NCBI GenBank assembly: GCA_034509425.1
Contig: JAVTVJ010000837.1
Location: forward strand, 186,001-250,000
Origin: Eopsaltria australis
Taxonomy: Eukaryota > Chordata > Aves > Passeriformes > Petroicidae
Direction of reading: 5' to 3'
DNA: 64,000 nucleotides
This document shows, in pieces, positions 1 through 11,484 of the stretch (within the stretch, counting starts at the first letter, position 1; every line of letters begins with the position of its first letter). The position numbers and the translations under genes were made by a program. The notes under the pieces were generated by a model, which was given only the letters and a program-made list of their open reading frames with translations, did not search any database and was not told the origin of the DNA.

Positions 1-353
1 TGCCAATTTTAAAAAAACCCACAAACAACGAAGTACAATGGTAGTAGACTCTTACCATTGAACAAAGAGGCAGGAAAGAGTGATCAAAGAAAAAAAATCA
101 GTTTTTCATGATGACCAAAGCTGTGAAAGAAAATTGAGGAACTGTACTAAAAAAATAAAAAATCAACTGAAAATTCGTAAGTCTCCTTCTTCTGCTATTG
201 AACTCTCTCAACCCAGACAAAATGTCTCCAAAACAAACCAAGCAAAAGGTTCTGTAACAGCGCAAATGTGACTACATGACTGAGGAATTAAGGTATGGTT
301 CCTCACTAGCTCCTTCTCTCCTCTGATGTCTCATCAATAAGAAAAAAAAATTA

Positions 354-761
354 CCTGTATTGTGTGTTGAAACAGGTTAATAAGGACCGACAACCAGCAC
401 AGTACTGACCAGGTTTTTGTAGTAATGCTACATATGGTGAAAGTTCACATCCACCATCAAAGGAGAAATGCCACTTCATATCATCCTTGCTGATACATGT
501 CGGCTCAGTTATCTTTTTCAGCATCACTGTTTTCCACCCAGAGTGGGCAAAGCCAACACTAAAATATGCCACGTGAGAGCCAGCAAAGAAAGTTGGAGGA
601 AAGGAAGGAATACAAATAAATATGGGAAGGTAGTAAAAAGCTGTTGTCATAGCTCCCAGTGCTTGACAGATGCTCAGCTGATGTAAATTTTGTCCTTTTT
701 CCTCCCCTGTGTCAAGCCTTGAAAGCAGATTCTCTTCCTGCACAGTACATTCAAAGTTACC
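354..761 (-). CDS. possible internal exon of an unrecognised minus-strand gene
   Basis: On the minus strand an open frame of 141 codons runs from an ATG at 776 to a TAA at 353-351. The TAA lies inside a strong splice donor (CAG|GTAATT, exon end at 354), so the frame stays open exactly up to the donor. A plausible acceptor, a T-rich stretch ending in CACAG, sits near 762. Such an exon would encode about 136 residues, with a hydrophobic and aromatic-rich middle (around residues 45-70) and several cysteines towards the end. I do not recognise the protein. It lies about 1 kb downstream, in minus orientation, of a CpG island with minus-strand donors, which fits an exon of the same gene. An open frame of this length can also occur by chance in 64 kb, so confidence is low. 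No signal peptide or catalytic motif is visible. Confidence 0.22.
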
Positions 762-777
762 TGTGGACAAATGCATA

Positions 778-1479
778 AAGGACTTCCCCTAAGGTCGTAT
801 CAGTCTTTATTTTTAGAAATAGCCAACCCAAAAATGAGACCTGAGAGCAGCAGAGATGATTTAAAAGAGAGGGAGGTCCACAGCAATGTTCTCAGATTAA
901 ACGGGATCCTGAAATTCAAAGGCTGAGGGGAATCACACTAAGTAGCTTCAGCCTCAGATGTAACCCCTTCTGCAGTAACTCCTTCCCAAAGCAAGCACAA
1001 AACCCCCATTGTACAAAACCGAAACGTTTTTAAAAAACTCCGTCTTGTGCCCAAGTAGAAAGAGGCAGAAATCTGTGCACAAAGCCATGATCTCCGTTTT
1101 TTCTCACCATACCCACCTCATCTGCAGTAGGGGGATGTCTGCTGGGATCTCTGCTCTGTCCCAGGTGCCTTCACGCCCCACAAAAGACCACATCGCATGC
1201 AGGACCAGCGCTGCTACTCTGACACATTTATTTCTCAAGTACTCACCCACAAGGAGCCAGAGAACTACTGAACAACCTTAGAGCTTGGAAATCTCATCTC
1301 TCTACCTGCAAGCTGTCATTGACAGCTGATCAAAACGCTTGCATTTCTCTCCTTTCCCTACCATGGATGTTTTGCAGAGATGCGAAAAGACCCAGTGTCA
1401 GGGCTCTCTCAAAGCATCCAAACCTCACAGGGACATCGCACACGGTGACATTTTAGCGTCTCTGCTCCAAAGCCTCTCT
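778..1479. other. non-coding stretch between the possible exon and the CpG island
   Basis: I see no repeat family, RNA gene or convincing exon here. Short open frames exist on both strands but have no recognisable content. If the CpG island starts a minus-strand transcript, this would be its first intron. Confidence 0.4.
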
Positions 1480-1575
1480 CCCCGCATGCGGCGCGTCCAT
1501 CACGCCCTGCTGCCGCCGCCGCAGCCTCCTCCCGAACCGCAGCCCACCCGCACGGCCCCGCGGCGGCGGAACCCC

Positions 1576-1624
1576 TTCCCGGGAGGGGTTCCCGGGGGTG
1601 TTCCCGGGAGGAATCCCGAGGGAA
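1576..1624. repeat. GC-rich minisatellite, about four 12-13 bp units
   Basis: Units of the form TTCCCGGGAGGG follow each other at 1576, 1589 and 1601, with a degenerate fourth at 1613. Each unit carries the CCCGGG palindrome or a close variant. On the minus strand the frame reads as a proline/glycine repeat, but coding is not supported. Confidence 0.8.
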
Positions 1625-1704
1625 CGGGCGAGAGAGGGGCCACCCAGCACCTGCCACGGGAAAAGCGGCGATGCCCTCGCGCCGCTCCCGCCATCCCCGA
1701 CACC

Positions 1705-1713
1705 GACTCACCG
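1705..1713 (-). other. candidate splice donor (GCG|GTGAGT)
   Basis: Reading the minus strand, the last exon base would be 1712 and the intron would begin GTGAGT, a full match to the intronic donor consensus. It is the strongest of three donors in the CpG island. A chance match in GC-rich DNA remains possible. Confidence 0.4.
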
Positions 1714-1859
1714 CATCCCGCATCCCGGCCCGCTCTGCAGCACGCCGCGAGGAAGCCGCCGCCTCGCCTCGCCCCGGCTCTCGCCGCCCCCCGCAGACCC
1801 TCCGCGTCCGCCGGTCCCGCACGGGTATCCCCTGTCGGGCCCCCCGCGCCCCCTGCCCC

Positions 1860-1868
1860 GCTCACCCC
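1860..1868 (-). other. candidate splice donor (GGG|GTGAGC)
   Basis: On the minus strand the exon would end at 1866 and the intron would begin GTGAGC. It lies within the CpG island and could serve an alternative first exon. Confidence 0.3.
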
Positions 1869-2164
1869 GCGGCGCGGCGGCCCCGCTACGGGCGGCGGTC
1901 TCCGGGAGGGCGGGCGGGCAGCGCTCCCCGGCCGGGCATCGTGGTCCGCCCTCCGCCGCGGCGGGCAGGGCTGGCTCCGGGACTCCTTCCCTGCGCCGCC
2001 TGCTTCCTCGTCCTCCTCGCCCCTTCCCGCCTCGATTCCCCGCAACGCTGCCCGGAGGAGAACAGGCGCAGCTCCCTCCCTGCCGCCGCTCCTCCTCTGC
2101 TTCCCCGGGCACCGGACCCAGCTCCAGCCCCCGCCCGGCGGCGGGGCGGAGGGAGGGGACAGGG

Positions 2165-2212
2165 GCCGGCCGGGAGGGGCGGACGGAAGGGAGGGGAGGG
2201 GGAGCGGGACCC
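2165..2212 (+). promoter_or_regulatory. G-rich, G-quadruplex-prone segment in the CpG island
   Basis: Several runs of three to five G with short spacers, including GGGAGGGG and GGGAGGGGAGGGGG, lie on the plus strand and overlap a GC box. This fits a G4-forming promoter element. Folding is inferred from the pattern only. Confidence 0.5.
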
Positions 2213-2301
2213 CCAGAGCCGCCGCTGTTTCCCAGCTCGGCCCCTTCCCCGTGGCTGTCCCCTCCCTGGGGGCTGGAGCAGGGTCCGGCGTCCGGGGACA
2301 T

Positions 2302-2310
2302 CCCTACCTG
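2302..2310 (-). other. candidate splice donor (CAG|GTAGGG)
   Basis: On the minus strand the exon would end at 2308 with CAG and the intron would begin GTAGGG. With a start site between about 2309 and 2560 this would give a short non-coding first exon. Confidence 0.33.
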
Positions 2311-2560
2311 CACTCGGCGGTGGCCGGCGGACGCTGGAGGCAGCCGGGATCTCTCCCGGTTGCTCCTGCCCCAGTCCTGCTGCGGAGAGCACCATGCCCC
2401 ACGGTCTTCGCCGGCATCACGACAGCAGGACTGCATCGGGGACAGCGGGATGCGGTCTGGGTGACCCGCAGCGGTGGTGGTGCTCCAAAATCCCGGAGAT
2501 ACCGTGGGTTAGAGGAGAGCTGCGGCCTGGAGCAGAGGGGTCACAGTAGGGGGGGATGTA

Positions 2561-5384
2561 GGTCCTGGTCCAGGCCTCGGCAATGCTGGCGTGCCCCCTT
2601 CGCCATGCCTCGTGCAGGGCGCCGGGCAGGACTGCAACGCTGCTGCACAGTGGTGTTGTCCTGAACCCTTGAGCCATCCATGGCCCTGTCCACCTGGGAG
2701 CTACTGGGACACTGAACTCATGGTACCCAACATAATCTTGTTCTCAACAAACTGCCTTAGGAACTCAGAAAACAAGGAGAGGAGCTTGTGCTTTCTCTGT
2801 TTCAGGCTTAGATTTGCCTCCAACTCACAGATGTGTTGCTATAACTGAGAGTGGTACCACCCCAACTACATTCAAGCTGAATTCCTAGTTGGCAGGGCAA
2901 AGAAAAAAGTGACCCAGGAATTACTCTACTGCAAATGAACACAGAGTCCTGGCTTCCCACAAGTGTGTGGCATGTTCTTCTCAATATGCCTTAAGTGTAA
3001 AATTGAAAAAAAATAGCACCCACAAGCTAGAGTAAATCATGCCAACATAATTTTTATCTGTGGATAAATGGAATTTAATTTCTCAGTTGCCAAGGTTTCT
3101 TGCAGAAGCACTTTTGGGTATTCATCACTCCACCATTTCATGGACAGGGTGCCCTGTGCCACATGGCAGTGAGGTGACTTGCAAGAGACCACCACTAAGC
3201 CCAGACTGTGTCTCACCAGTATGGACCATAGGCCGTATGGGCCTTAGGCCACATGGACCAAAGAGCACAACCAGATGAGTAGTGCAAAGTTATTCACTGA
3301 AGGTTTGACAAGTGTTTTGTCTGCTGCAATGCAGAGGAAAACATTTGCGTATCCAAAGTGCTTTTCCTTTGTAAGACTCCAGGAGCACAGGCACAACCCA
3401 CTGAGGATGAGAGGTATCTCTGTTTGCCTAAGCAGTGCAACAGCATCAGTAGCCTTGGTCTGGTCATACCCAAAGACCGATATTTACTCAAGAGATCATC
3501 AAATTACATTAATTTCAAGAGTGACTGCTTGGAAACTTAACATGAAAATGTGTTTTTGGAGCTTTCCATCCCTGCAGTTTCGTTGTCTCTTCCATTGTTT
3601 CTCTCCATAAGAGGCATCTACTGTCCTTGGTGGATGTAGAGCAGGCAAAGGGAAAGCAAAGCATTCACACACCTTTCTGCTCTTTCCTCACTTTACACCA
3701 TCACCAAGCTTAGTAGAAGCAGAGCAAGAAGACATGATTTGTTTTCCTCCTGCTTTTTGGTCATGTGGAATTCTGACCCACTTGTCATTTCAGGGAAGCT
3801 CAGCTGGGCATGAGGTTTTCTTTCCTAATGTGGTTGTTGTGTGGCTTTCATGGAGCTACAGCAGTAGCAACGAGGGCTATTTTTAGCTTAAAGTAGGCCA
3901 GGCAGTTCCAGAAGATGTATTAATAGGAGGAACATTTGAGAACAAAGCAAGCAAACAAAAGACAAAACAAACTGAGAAGTGTAAACACGAATAATCGTTT
4001 ACCAGAAGCACTTGCTAAATAGTAAATATGAGAAACTGCATCCTCTATCTCAGGGGACATGACCCCACCCCACAGCAAACAAACTAATGCAGTCTCTCAT
4101 CAATATGTGTTGCCTCCAGAACAATCGAAGTATCTTGTTTTAGGACCATGCACCTGGAGTGGCATTTTTAGAGATGCCCAGTTAATCAGATTGCAGCATG
4201 CATTCGTTTCCCAGAAAAAGCATACCTAGCCTGGAAGTTTAAATAGATATTAATCTCCTTTGAGATCACTACACATTTATGTTTTGAATCAGAGTGTAGC
4301 TGGTACCCAAAGTGTGTTGCCCAACTTGCTGGGAGAATTCACACCCACATTTGTTGTGAAATCCTGTGGGCAATGTGCAGCTCTCTGCAGCAGGCAGAAA
4401 AGAGGCAACAATGTGTACTATAGGAGAAAGATTCATATTTTGCTGCTGGAAGCAACAAATCTTAGTTTTCAATCAATGATAATTCAATGGGAGGCACAGG
4501 TATCTGTCAGCTCCTTTATCCTTGTTGGAGTTGGAAGACTGGATTGCAACAATTCAGCAGTCTGTAGTCTTCGTGGAAGAATGAGTGCAGCAACATTCAT
4601 CACAAATGTGTACTTGCCACATGGACTCACAGAGATGGTTTTTACCTTTTTTGTTTTTCACACTTCTGGTAGTAGTTGGTTATCTTTTTCCCATTAGAAG
4701 TCCCAATAAGACATCTTACATTCTGACTCTTGTTAGAGTCATCTCAGTGATGCCAGTTGCAGAACATGCTGACTGCTGTTTGCTTGCCTGAGTGTTTGGG
4801 TATCCAAATCCAGGAATCCAGGACAATTTGTGTCACCATAGTCATACGTTACTCCATCAAGTATTGTAGTAGGATGCTTGTAGTGACAACATAAGTGTTT
4901 GCTATATATAGCCCGCATTTGCTTGCTGCTAATTTTGTGAGAAAATTTCCTCAAAAAGCAGAAAGAATCAGCACTTTTTGCTTTATCTCTCTAATTGACA
5001 AGTGCATCTCTGTATCCCCATCTGACTTTTTTTCCACAGCAGTGTGAATACATACAAACTTTCAGATGAAGTGACATCAGAGTTTAATGCATAAGCTTTC
5101 AACCTAAGGCCTCACTGTTATAATCTGTCCATAAATTTGCCCTGGTGGTCTTTTCAATTGCAAGAGTATATATTTCTTATGCACAACTTTTTGAATCCAG
5201 ATCAACTTCTAAGTGCTTCACTGTCCAGAACAACCACACCTAATTGAAACCCACACCTCTTGATGCACAGAGCGAGAAAATGACAACATACATATGCACA
5301 GACCAAACTGCAGCTGTAGGATGTGTGTACAAGCCACAGAGGTGAAAAGTTTGCAACCAACATAATAAAAAATAACTATAGGAC
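2561..5384. other. non-coding, no recognisable element
   Basis: Unique-looking AT-rich sequence. A 145-codon open frame at 4260-4697 on the plus strand has no recognisable domain, no clear splice context and biased composition, so I treat it as chance. No CR1, LTR or RNA gene was recognised. Confidence 0.4.
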
Positions 5385-5422
5385 TTTTTTTTTTTCTTTT
5401 TCTTTTTTGTTTTCTTTTTTTA
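5385..5422. repeat. T-rich low-complexity tract
   Basis: Runs of T broken by single C or G over about 38 bp. It could be a decayed poly(A) tail on the minus strand, but no retrocopy body is recognisable beside it. Confidence 0.8.
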
Positions 5423-5836
5423 AGCTGAATACATTCTGCCTAAGAACACTGCACTTACTTTATCATCTTTGCCACGTGCTTGTCAGGCAGCAATGACAAG
5501 TTACCAATCCTAGCCCTGCCTGAGCAAAATTAGGATACAAGTCTGCAAAGAGCCTAAAGCTAAGCGTGTGACCATGACGGAGGTCAGGTGTCACTCTGGA
5601 GAGCGGGGGCTGACTGCTGCAGAGCTGGCAGCGAATTCATGCTTGGCAGATTGGTTTTCACTATGCTTTATTTACTCCTGCTGTCTTGAAATGACATTAC
5701 ACGCAAACCCCTTATTCTAGCCAGAGACTTAACCATACCACTGTTTTGGTGACAGATGTTCCTGGTTAAGGAAATGCAGTACACTTAATTGTGTAAATCA
5801 TTGTAGTCTCAATAGCAGGGCACATTGCTGTGTTGT

Positions 5837-5940
5837 AGAATCACAGAATGGTTTGGACTGTAAGAGATACCAACACCATCATGTTTCAACCCCACTACCA
5901 AGGGCAGAACACCTTTTATGAGGCCAGGTTCCTCACCTGT
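5837..5940 (-). mobile_element. CR1 LINE 3' fragment
   Basis: Starts with AGAATCACAGAATGGTTTGG, the reverse complement of the avian CR1 3' terminus, and continues as a degraded copy through a GGCCAGGTT motif. About 100 bp survive. It is 5'-truncated, as is usual for CR1. Confidence 0.85.
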
Positions 5941-6147
5941 AGTACTACAGTCTCTTAAAATCTAGATTTACATGTTTACCTTATATCACAGATAGAAAAA
6001 TCAGTTTCTCTAATATCTGAGGGGGCCTCAGTAGGCCACCATCACATCTTGAAAATTCCCAGGGGGCTAGGAAGGAAGCAGAATCCCTGACCTGATGTGA
6101 AACTCCAAATCAGGCACTGGTCAGGCTGCAGAGGTGCCATAAGAGAG

Positions 6148-6302
6148 GATGAATGTCCCATCCTTGGAAACATTCAATGTCAGGCTGGGCACGGCTCTGA
6201 GCAAACTGATTGAGTGGAGAGTGTCCCTGTGCATGGCAAGGGGGCTGGAATGAGGTGGCCCTGAAAGGTCCTTTCCAATCCAAACCATTCTTAGATTCTC
6301 TC
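6148..6302 (+). mobile_element. CR1 LINE 3' fragment
   Basis: The plus-strand CR1 3' signature is clear: a 'cccatccttggaaac' block, then a 'ctgagcaaactg' block, then GGTCCTTTCCAATCCAAACC, ending in the AT-rich ATTCT terminus. About 155 bp, diverged. Confidence 0.9.
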
Positions 6303-8569
6303 TTCACAGCAGCCAGGCTGAGAGGCTAAGTCCACCTGAGTTGAACAGCAGCCCAAGCAAACCTCACTTGAGAAACCGTGAGTGACCTGTCGAATTGCCA
6401 AAGTCCTGAAATAGGTCAGGAACACTTTCTGCTGGACTCTGCCAGAGCAACAGCTTCCCAGGCGCTACAGTCTGTGGTGGAATGCTGCTCAGACCTGGGG
6501 GGAAGAGATAGTAGCAGAGAGGCATCAAGGATTTCCTCTCACTCTTTGCAGACGAAGAATTGCATAGCTAATTAGTCGCAGGAAAATGCACCATCTGTTA
6601 TGCCAATGTAAGATAACAGTTCTCCACTCCAGCTTCAGGAAAGACCAGCTTCATAAACAACACCGTACCCAAACCTTCCCTCGAATGGACTCTTTTGGCC
6701 ACAGGGATGTGTGGTGGGAGCTGCTGTTTCTCATTAAACACTCAGTAGGCTAAATGCAAAGACCAGTTTCTTATTGGACATCAAAGGATTCAAGCATAAT
6801 GCACAAGTTAAAGCCCAGAGAGATGGAATAGGCTGATTTCTGACGTGTCACGCTGTTGCTGCAGGTAAGACAGTCATGTAGCTGCCAGTGACACAGAAAA
6901 AGTCTTCACCATGGAGAAGATTAGCAGGGAATGGGAACAAAGAGGGGTGTGAATACAATGAGTAACACACCTTGCAGTGCAGAGAATAATCAAAATCACT
7001 TACTCTTTAAGGAGTGAGGAACCAGCTTTCTGCTTTTCAACATCAGATTGATGCTTTCTAGCAAAATAGAACCCAAACTATCTCCATATGTTTACACATA
7101 GACAAACAAGGCTGCTGATAGAGCATGATACACCTAAGTTTGGGAAAAAGATCTTGTAGCTTTCTGATAGCAAATTACATTTGCATAATGAAGTGTACTG
7201 GCAGGCAAGCTCAAGCTGAGTGGGTGTAGGCAGGTAGTAGACTTCAGCAGTAACTTACAAAGCTGTTGCCCTAGCACATTTGAGGAGTGTATGTGCCTCG
7301 AATCTTGGGGTGTTTTTTACCATTTTTTAAAAGCTTTCTTAAAATTCCTGGCATCTTCCTGTTAACAAGAAAGAAGACACCACCATCTCCATATGGATAA
7401 CAGGAAATTCATAATTACTGCACAGGAAGAGATGAACAGACCAGAATCTGCACCTAAATGCAGATGCCTTTTATTTTTTCTGGTGCCTAAATCCAGCATC
7501 CCAGACAAACAGTCCACAATATCTGAAAGCAAGATCTGCATTGCAGCCCAGTTTTCTCTATTGCCCTTTATCTCTTGACCTAAAGCGTCAAATCAGGACA
7601 TCCCCTCTATGTGAATACTATTTGAACCCAATTTTTTTACGGCTCAGGTACCTTAAGAATAAACTCTGCTTTTCCGCATAGCATTTGAAAGAATAAAAAT
7701 AAAATTTAAAAATTACAGGCAGTTTCAGATTTGGTTGTGTTGCAGATCTAGGAAGAAGGGCTGTCCTACACAAAAGTATACCAATTTAGCTAAATTTGTA
7801 TCCCTGCTGTTCATATATTTTCAATTCACAGGAGTTTAGCTTGCCTGCCTTATTTTGCTGAAATATATTTTAGCTTCTAACCAAAGTACCCAAGATTTTC
7901 CCCAGTAAATCTTCATGTGCTTTCAATTTACATTAGTTTTCTTAATTCTTGTACAAACGTGTTGAACTGCACTCTCTCTTCAGGTAACATTCATACTCAG
8001 TGGGATGCTATTTTAGTACTCAGAGCTAGTCATTCCTGTTCCATCACTTCTCTTGCTTTGAATGTTGTTTTAAAAAGCATATTCAGTTTCTGAGGTTGAT
8101 CAGAGGGTGAGCAGACCCTGTGTCAAAAGGCAGACAACTGATTTTGATGTATTAGTGAAATTTTAAAGCAAAGGGCACAAATCTTATGGCCTGTGCAAGG
8201 TTGTACTTTGCTGGTGTTTTACTTGATTCTATTTATTCATGTTGCAATTGCACCTTAAGCTGAAGTCCAGCAGCATTCATGAGTTGAGTAAATCCTTCTG
8301 GTCATGTAATCCATCAGTGTATTCCTGGACCTTTTCATCCTAAAGGGAGAACACAAACTTCTAAGTGCATTTTAGTCTGATCTATAAGGATGAGCAGTCA
8401 AGCATCCTTACTGAGCTATTTAGACTCATGCTACAAGACCTACACTAAAACTCACTGCTAGACATGCAGGCAAGTGATGGGAGCACTGGCTGGACTCTGG
8501 CCGGAGGCCAGCCAAGCTAATCAGGATGTGGAAAAATATTGGACATGATGTGAGGGAACTGTTGGACAT
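6303..8569. other. non-coding, no recognisable element
   Basis: AT-rich unique sequence between two plus-strand CR1 fragments. Only short, featureless open frames are present (60-65 codons). No RNA gene or exon was recognised. Confidence 0.4.
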
Positions 8570-8719
8570 GTTGATGCCCCATCCCTGGAAATGTTCAAAG
8601 TCAGGTTGGATGGGTCCCTGAGCAACCTAATCTAGTTGAGAATGCCCTTGTTTATTGCAGGGTGGTCAGACTAGATGGGCTTTAAAGGTCCTTTCCAACC
8701 CAAATTATTGTGTGATTCC
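8570..8719 (+). mobile_element. CR1 LINE 3' fragment
   Basis: Contains the plus-strand CR1 sequence from 'gatgccccatccctgg' through 'agactagatgggctttaaa' to GGTCCTTTCCAACCCAAATT and the 'tgtgattcc' terminus. About 150 bp, 5'-truncated. Confidence 0.92.
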
Positions 8720-11022
8720 ACAAGAAATAGCAGTGTGAGACACTGACAGGTGGTGCCCCAAAGGATGGATGGACAGATATCTTAGGCAGCTGAGGGGGTG
8801 TTGTGTGAGACATGGCCAAACTCCACAGATAACTGGGGGGAGCACTAAGGACCTTTGGGGAAAGACAGCCTTGAAAAGCTGCCAAACCCACATAATTCTA
8901 TCAGGTATATCACATCAGACAGGTAACAGAATCAGAAATATCAAATTTGGTGTCTGGGAGGAAAAAGTAATTTGAAGTTGTTGATTTGTGAGGAAACTGA
9001 GGTGGATATAAGAAGGTACAGGAGTGGTGAAATTAAGGGTTGAGAGAGGTGAAGAGGGATAATGAGGTCTGCAGATTATGTAAGTGGGGCTGTCTGGGGG
9101 TAGCTGGCAGTCTGCCCTGCCCTTGGGCAAGAGTGTGAAAAAAACCCACAGCTCCACTGTCACCATTTGAGTGATGCCTGGTTGTGGCCTCAGGAGAACA
9201 GGGTAAGAACCATCCACCCCTGTACCCAGAGGGACCAAATGGAGCGTCCTTGTAATACCATGTGGACTCCCCTTCCAGGTCTGGTAGCTTTGGGGGTTGA
9301 GAACTGCTGCCTAACCAAACTCGCAATCCCAGTCCTTCCTGCTCTCAGATGCTGTTCCAGGGAAGGGCCAAAAGTTGCACACTTGTGCTATCTCACCATT
9401 TATGTATTTGCCTCGCAATCCAGTTCCAGTGCCTGTTATCTCATGGCTACAGGTCCAAGCTATCACTCATTTGCAGTAGTGATTTGCTACAAAAAGTCCT
9501 TGGCAGTCTCAGTTTGCACAAGACTTTGAAGGACTTTGGAGAACCTCACCTGCCAACATTAGGGCACAAACCATTGTCAGGGATATCAGCAAGGGTCTAA
9601 CACTTTTATTTTTCTCTGGTGTAGCATAATCTTAAAAGCCCTTTAGCAAGGAAATCACTTCCCACTAACTGAAAAGGAGTTGTCTTTATATCAGCCAAGG
9701 GCTTCATCACCCCCTTCCCACTCTACTTCTTTCCTGCACATGAACCTCCCCCTCTGTGCTCATCTGCTTACTCATGACTCCACTACAGAGCTCAAAGGCT
9801 ACTCTGATGCCTCTGAGCAGTGAGGTTTGCATCAGAACAAATGCCAAGATGCATTTCTCTGTTTCTATGTGCTCAGCCTAACAAGATCAGCATGCAGAAA
9901 TACAGTGCCTGAAGTTGAAAATTAATTTGAAGTTTGTAGGACAGCTCTCTAGAAAGTAGGTTATTAAGAAGGGATGAAACTTTTTAGTTTAATTGCACTG
10001 TCATTTGTCATTCTTGTGAAGTCCAACAGCATCCTTATGCAGGTAGCTGAGAATTAGGTGCAGAAGTCATAATGGTGGGTCAGGAATCTGGAGCCTGAAG
10101 TAATCTGGCAGTTGAGTAACCGTGCGTCAAAGAGGTCATGTAGTCTGGTGGGGAAATGTGGCATTACACTTACAAGAGCATTCAGGGTAACTGCTTCATT
10201 ATACAGGTTTTGATATTAACCTGCTCACTCTTCTGGCAAATCAGATTTTCCATTACGCATGAGGAATGGAGCTCCAGAAAAGTTGCTTGTGAAGTCTGGG
10301 GATTTAACAACTAGGCATGTAGCTGGAACAATAACTTCTTTAGAAGGTACTGTTTGAGAACAACCTCATTCTGTCAGTGAGTGCTGACGACAGACAAGCA
10401 GGCAAGTCAGCCCCGTGCTTCCTCCCTGCTTCAAGGAATTATCTGAGTGATGGCTGAACCAACAGCGCCTTGCCTTTTCTTTTTAATTTTTTATTTAAAA
10501 GAGACTTTACAATGGAAGGAGGGGGCCAGAAGAGGAGTTCCTACAGACCATTCCAGATTTACTGCCCTTGCATTGCTATCTGCAGCTCTGATGCATAGAT
10601 CTGGGAAGGCTGTATTCCCAATCTTGCCCTGTATCAGTGCAAACCAGCTGCACAACCTCTCTGGTGCTGCAGCCAGTCTTGCTCAGATTTAGGGCCAGGA
10701 CCATGGGTATTCCCTAGATGAGCAGAGCAATATATGGGGTCTTCACAGCACAGGGTTTCCTGCATTTTTTGAAGTATTTAATTTTCTGTGGAAATGAAAG
10801 AGAACAGAAAACCTTGTCTAGCAAGAATGATGGCTGCTTTGATTAATCAGAGACAAGAAACAAGGAAAGTCAGTGACTGTTTACTCTAACTTGATCCAGC
10901 AGCTCTCATTAAATAAGGGATATGCATTTGACTGTCTCTCCTTTTGGGGAAAAGGAGAATCAATCCAGATCATCACCAGGCAGGGATTTCGTGCCACTCT
11001 GAACAACAGTATGATGACCAAT
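8720..11022. other. non-coding, no recognisable element
   Basis: Open frames of up to 120 codons at 8.9-9.6 kb overlap one another on both strands and have no recognisable content. I see no repeat family or RNA gene. Confidence 0.4.
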
Positions 11023-11484
11023 TATAGAATCATGGAATGGTTTGGATTGGAAGGGACCTTAGAGATCATCTCATTCCAATCCCCTGCCGTGGGCCAGAGC
11101 TACTAGACCAGGTTGCCAGAGCCCCATCCAATGTGGCCTTGAATATTTCCAAGTATAGGGCATCTATAGTCCCTCTTGGCAACCTGTGACAATGTTTCAC
11201 CACCCTCACAATGAGAAATATCCTTCTTATATCTAAATCTACTTCCTCTTAGTTTCAATCTATTAACATTTGTCCTATATTTACATGCTCTTAAGTCCCT
11301 TTCCAGCTCTACTGTAACTCCCTTAGGTACCCGAAAGTGCTCTAAGTCTCCCCGGAATCTTTTCTTCTGCAGGATGAACAACCCCAACTGTTTCAGTGTG
11401 TCTTTGTAGAAAAGGTGCTCCAGCCCTTTGAGCATCCTCGTGGCCTTGTCCTCTGGACCCGTTCCAACAGTTCCATGTCTTTCC
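11023..11484 (-). mobile_element. CR1 LINE fragment including decayed 3' end of ORF2
   Basis: Begins with the CR1 3' terminus in reverse (ATAGAATCATGGAATGGTTT) and extends about 460 bp into the 3' end of the reverse-transcriptase ORF. The minus-strand frame at 11103-11519 contains residues such as KATRMLKGLEHLFY and KKRFRGDLEHF, which resemble the CR1 ORF2 C-terminal region. The copy is diverged, 5'-truncated and not functional. Confidence 0.93.

Larger units (their letters stand above)
1480..2560 (-). promoter_or_regulatory. CpG island, probable promoter and first exon(s), minus-strand direction favoured
   Basis: This is about 1.1 kb of very GC-rich, CpG-dense DNA in an AT-rich background, the only island of this size in the window. 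It holds SP1-type GC boxes (GGGGCGG near 2143 and 2176), G-rich runs and no TATA box, as expected of a CpG-island promoter. Three good splice donors face left on the minus strand (exon ends about 1712, 1866 and 2308); I found no comparably strong donor on the plus strand. This suggests transcription towards position 1, possibly with alternative first exons. Open frames of 130-440 codons occur in several frames here, but they are proline/arginine/glycine-rich products of high GC and are not evidence of a protein. The gene is not identified. Confidence 0.7.

Noticed and set aside
1339..2664. 441-codon plus-strand open frame through the CpG island
   Set aside because: Composition is proline/arginine/glycine-rich in every frame, several other long frames overlap it on both strands, and there is no recognisable domain. 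It is a by-product of high GC.
4260..4697. 145-codon plus-strand frame as a gene
   Set aside because: No recognisable domain, no matching splice or promoter signals, and an overlapping frame on the other strand.
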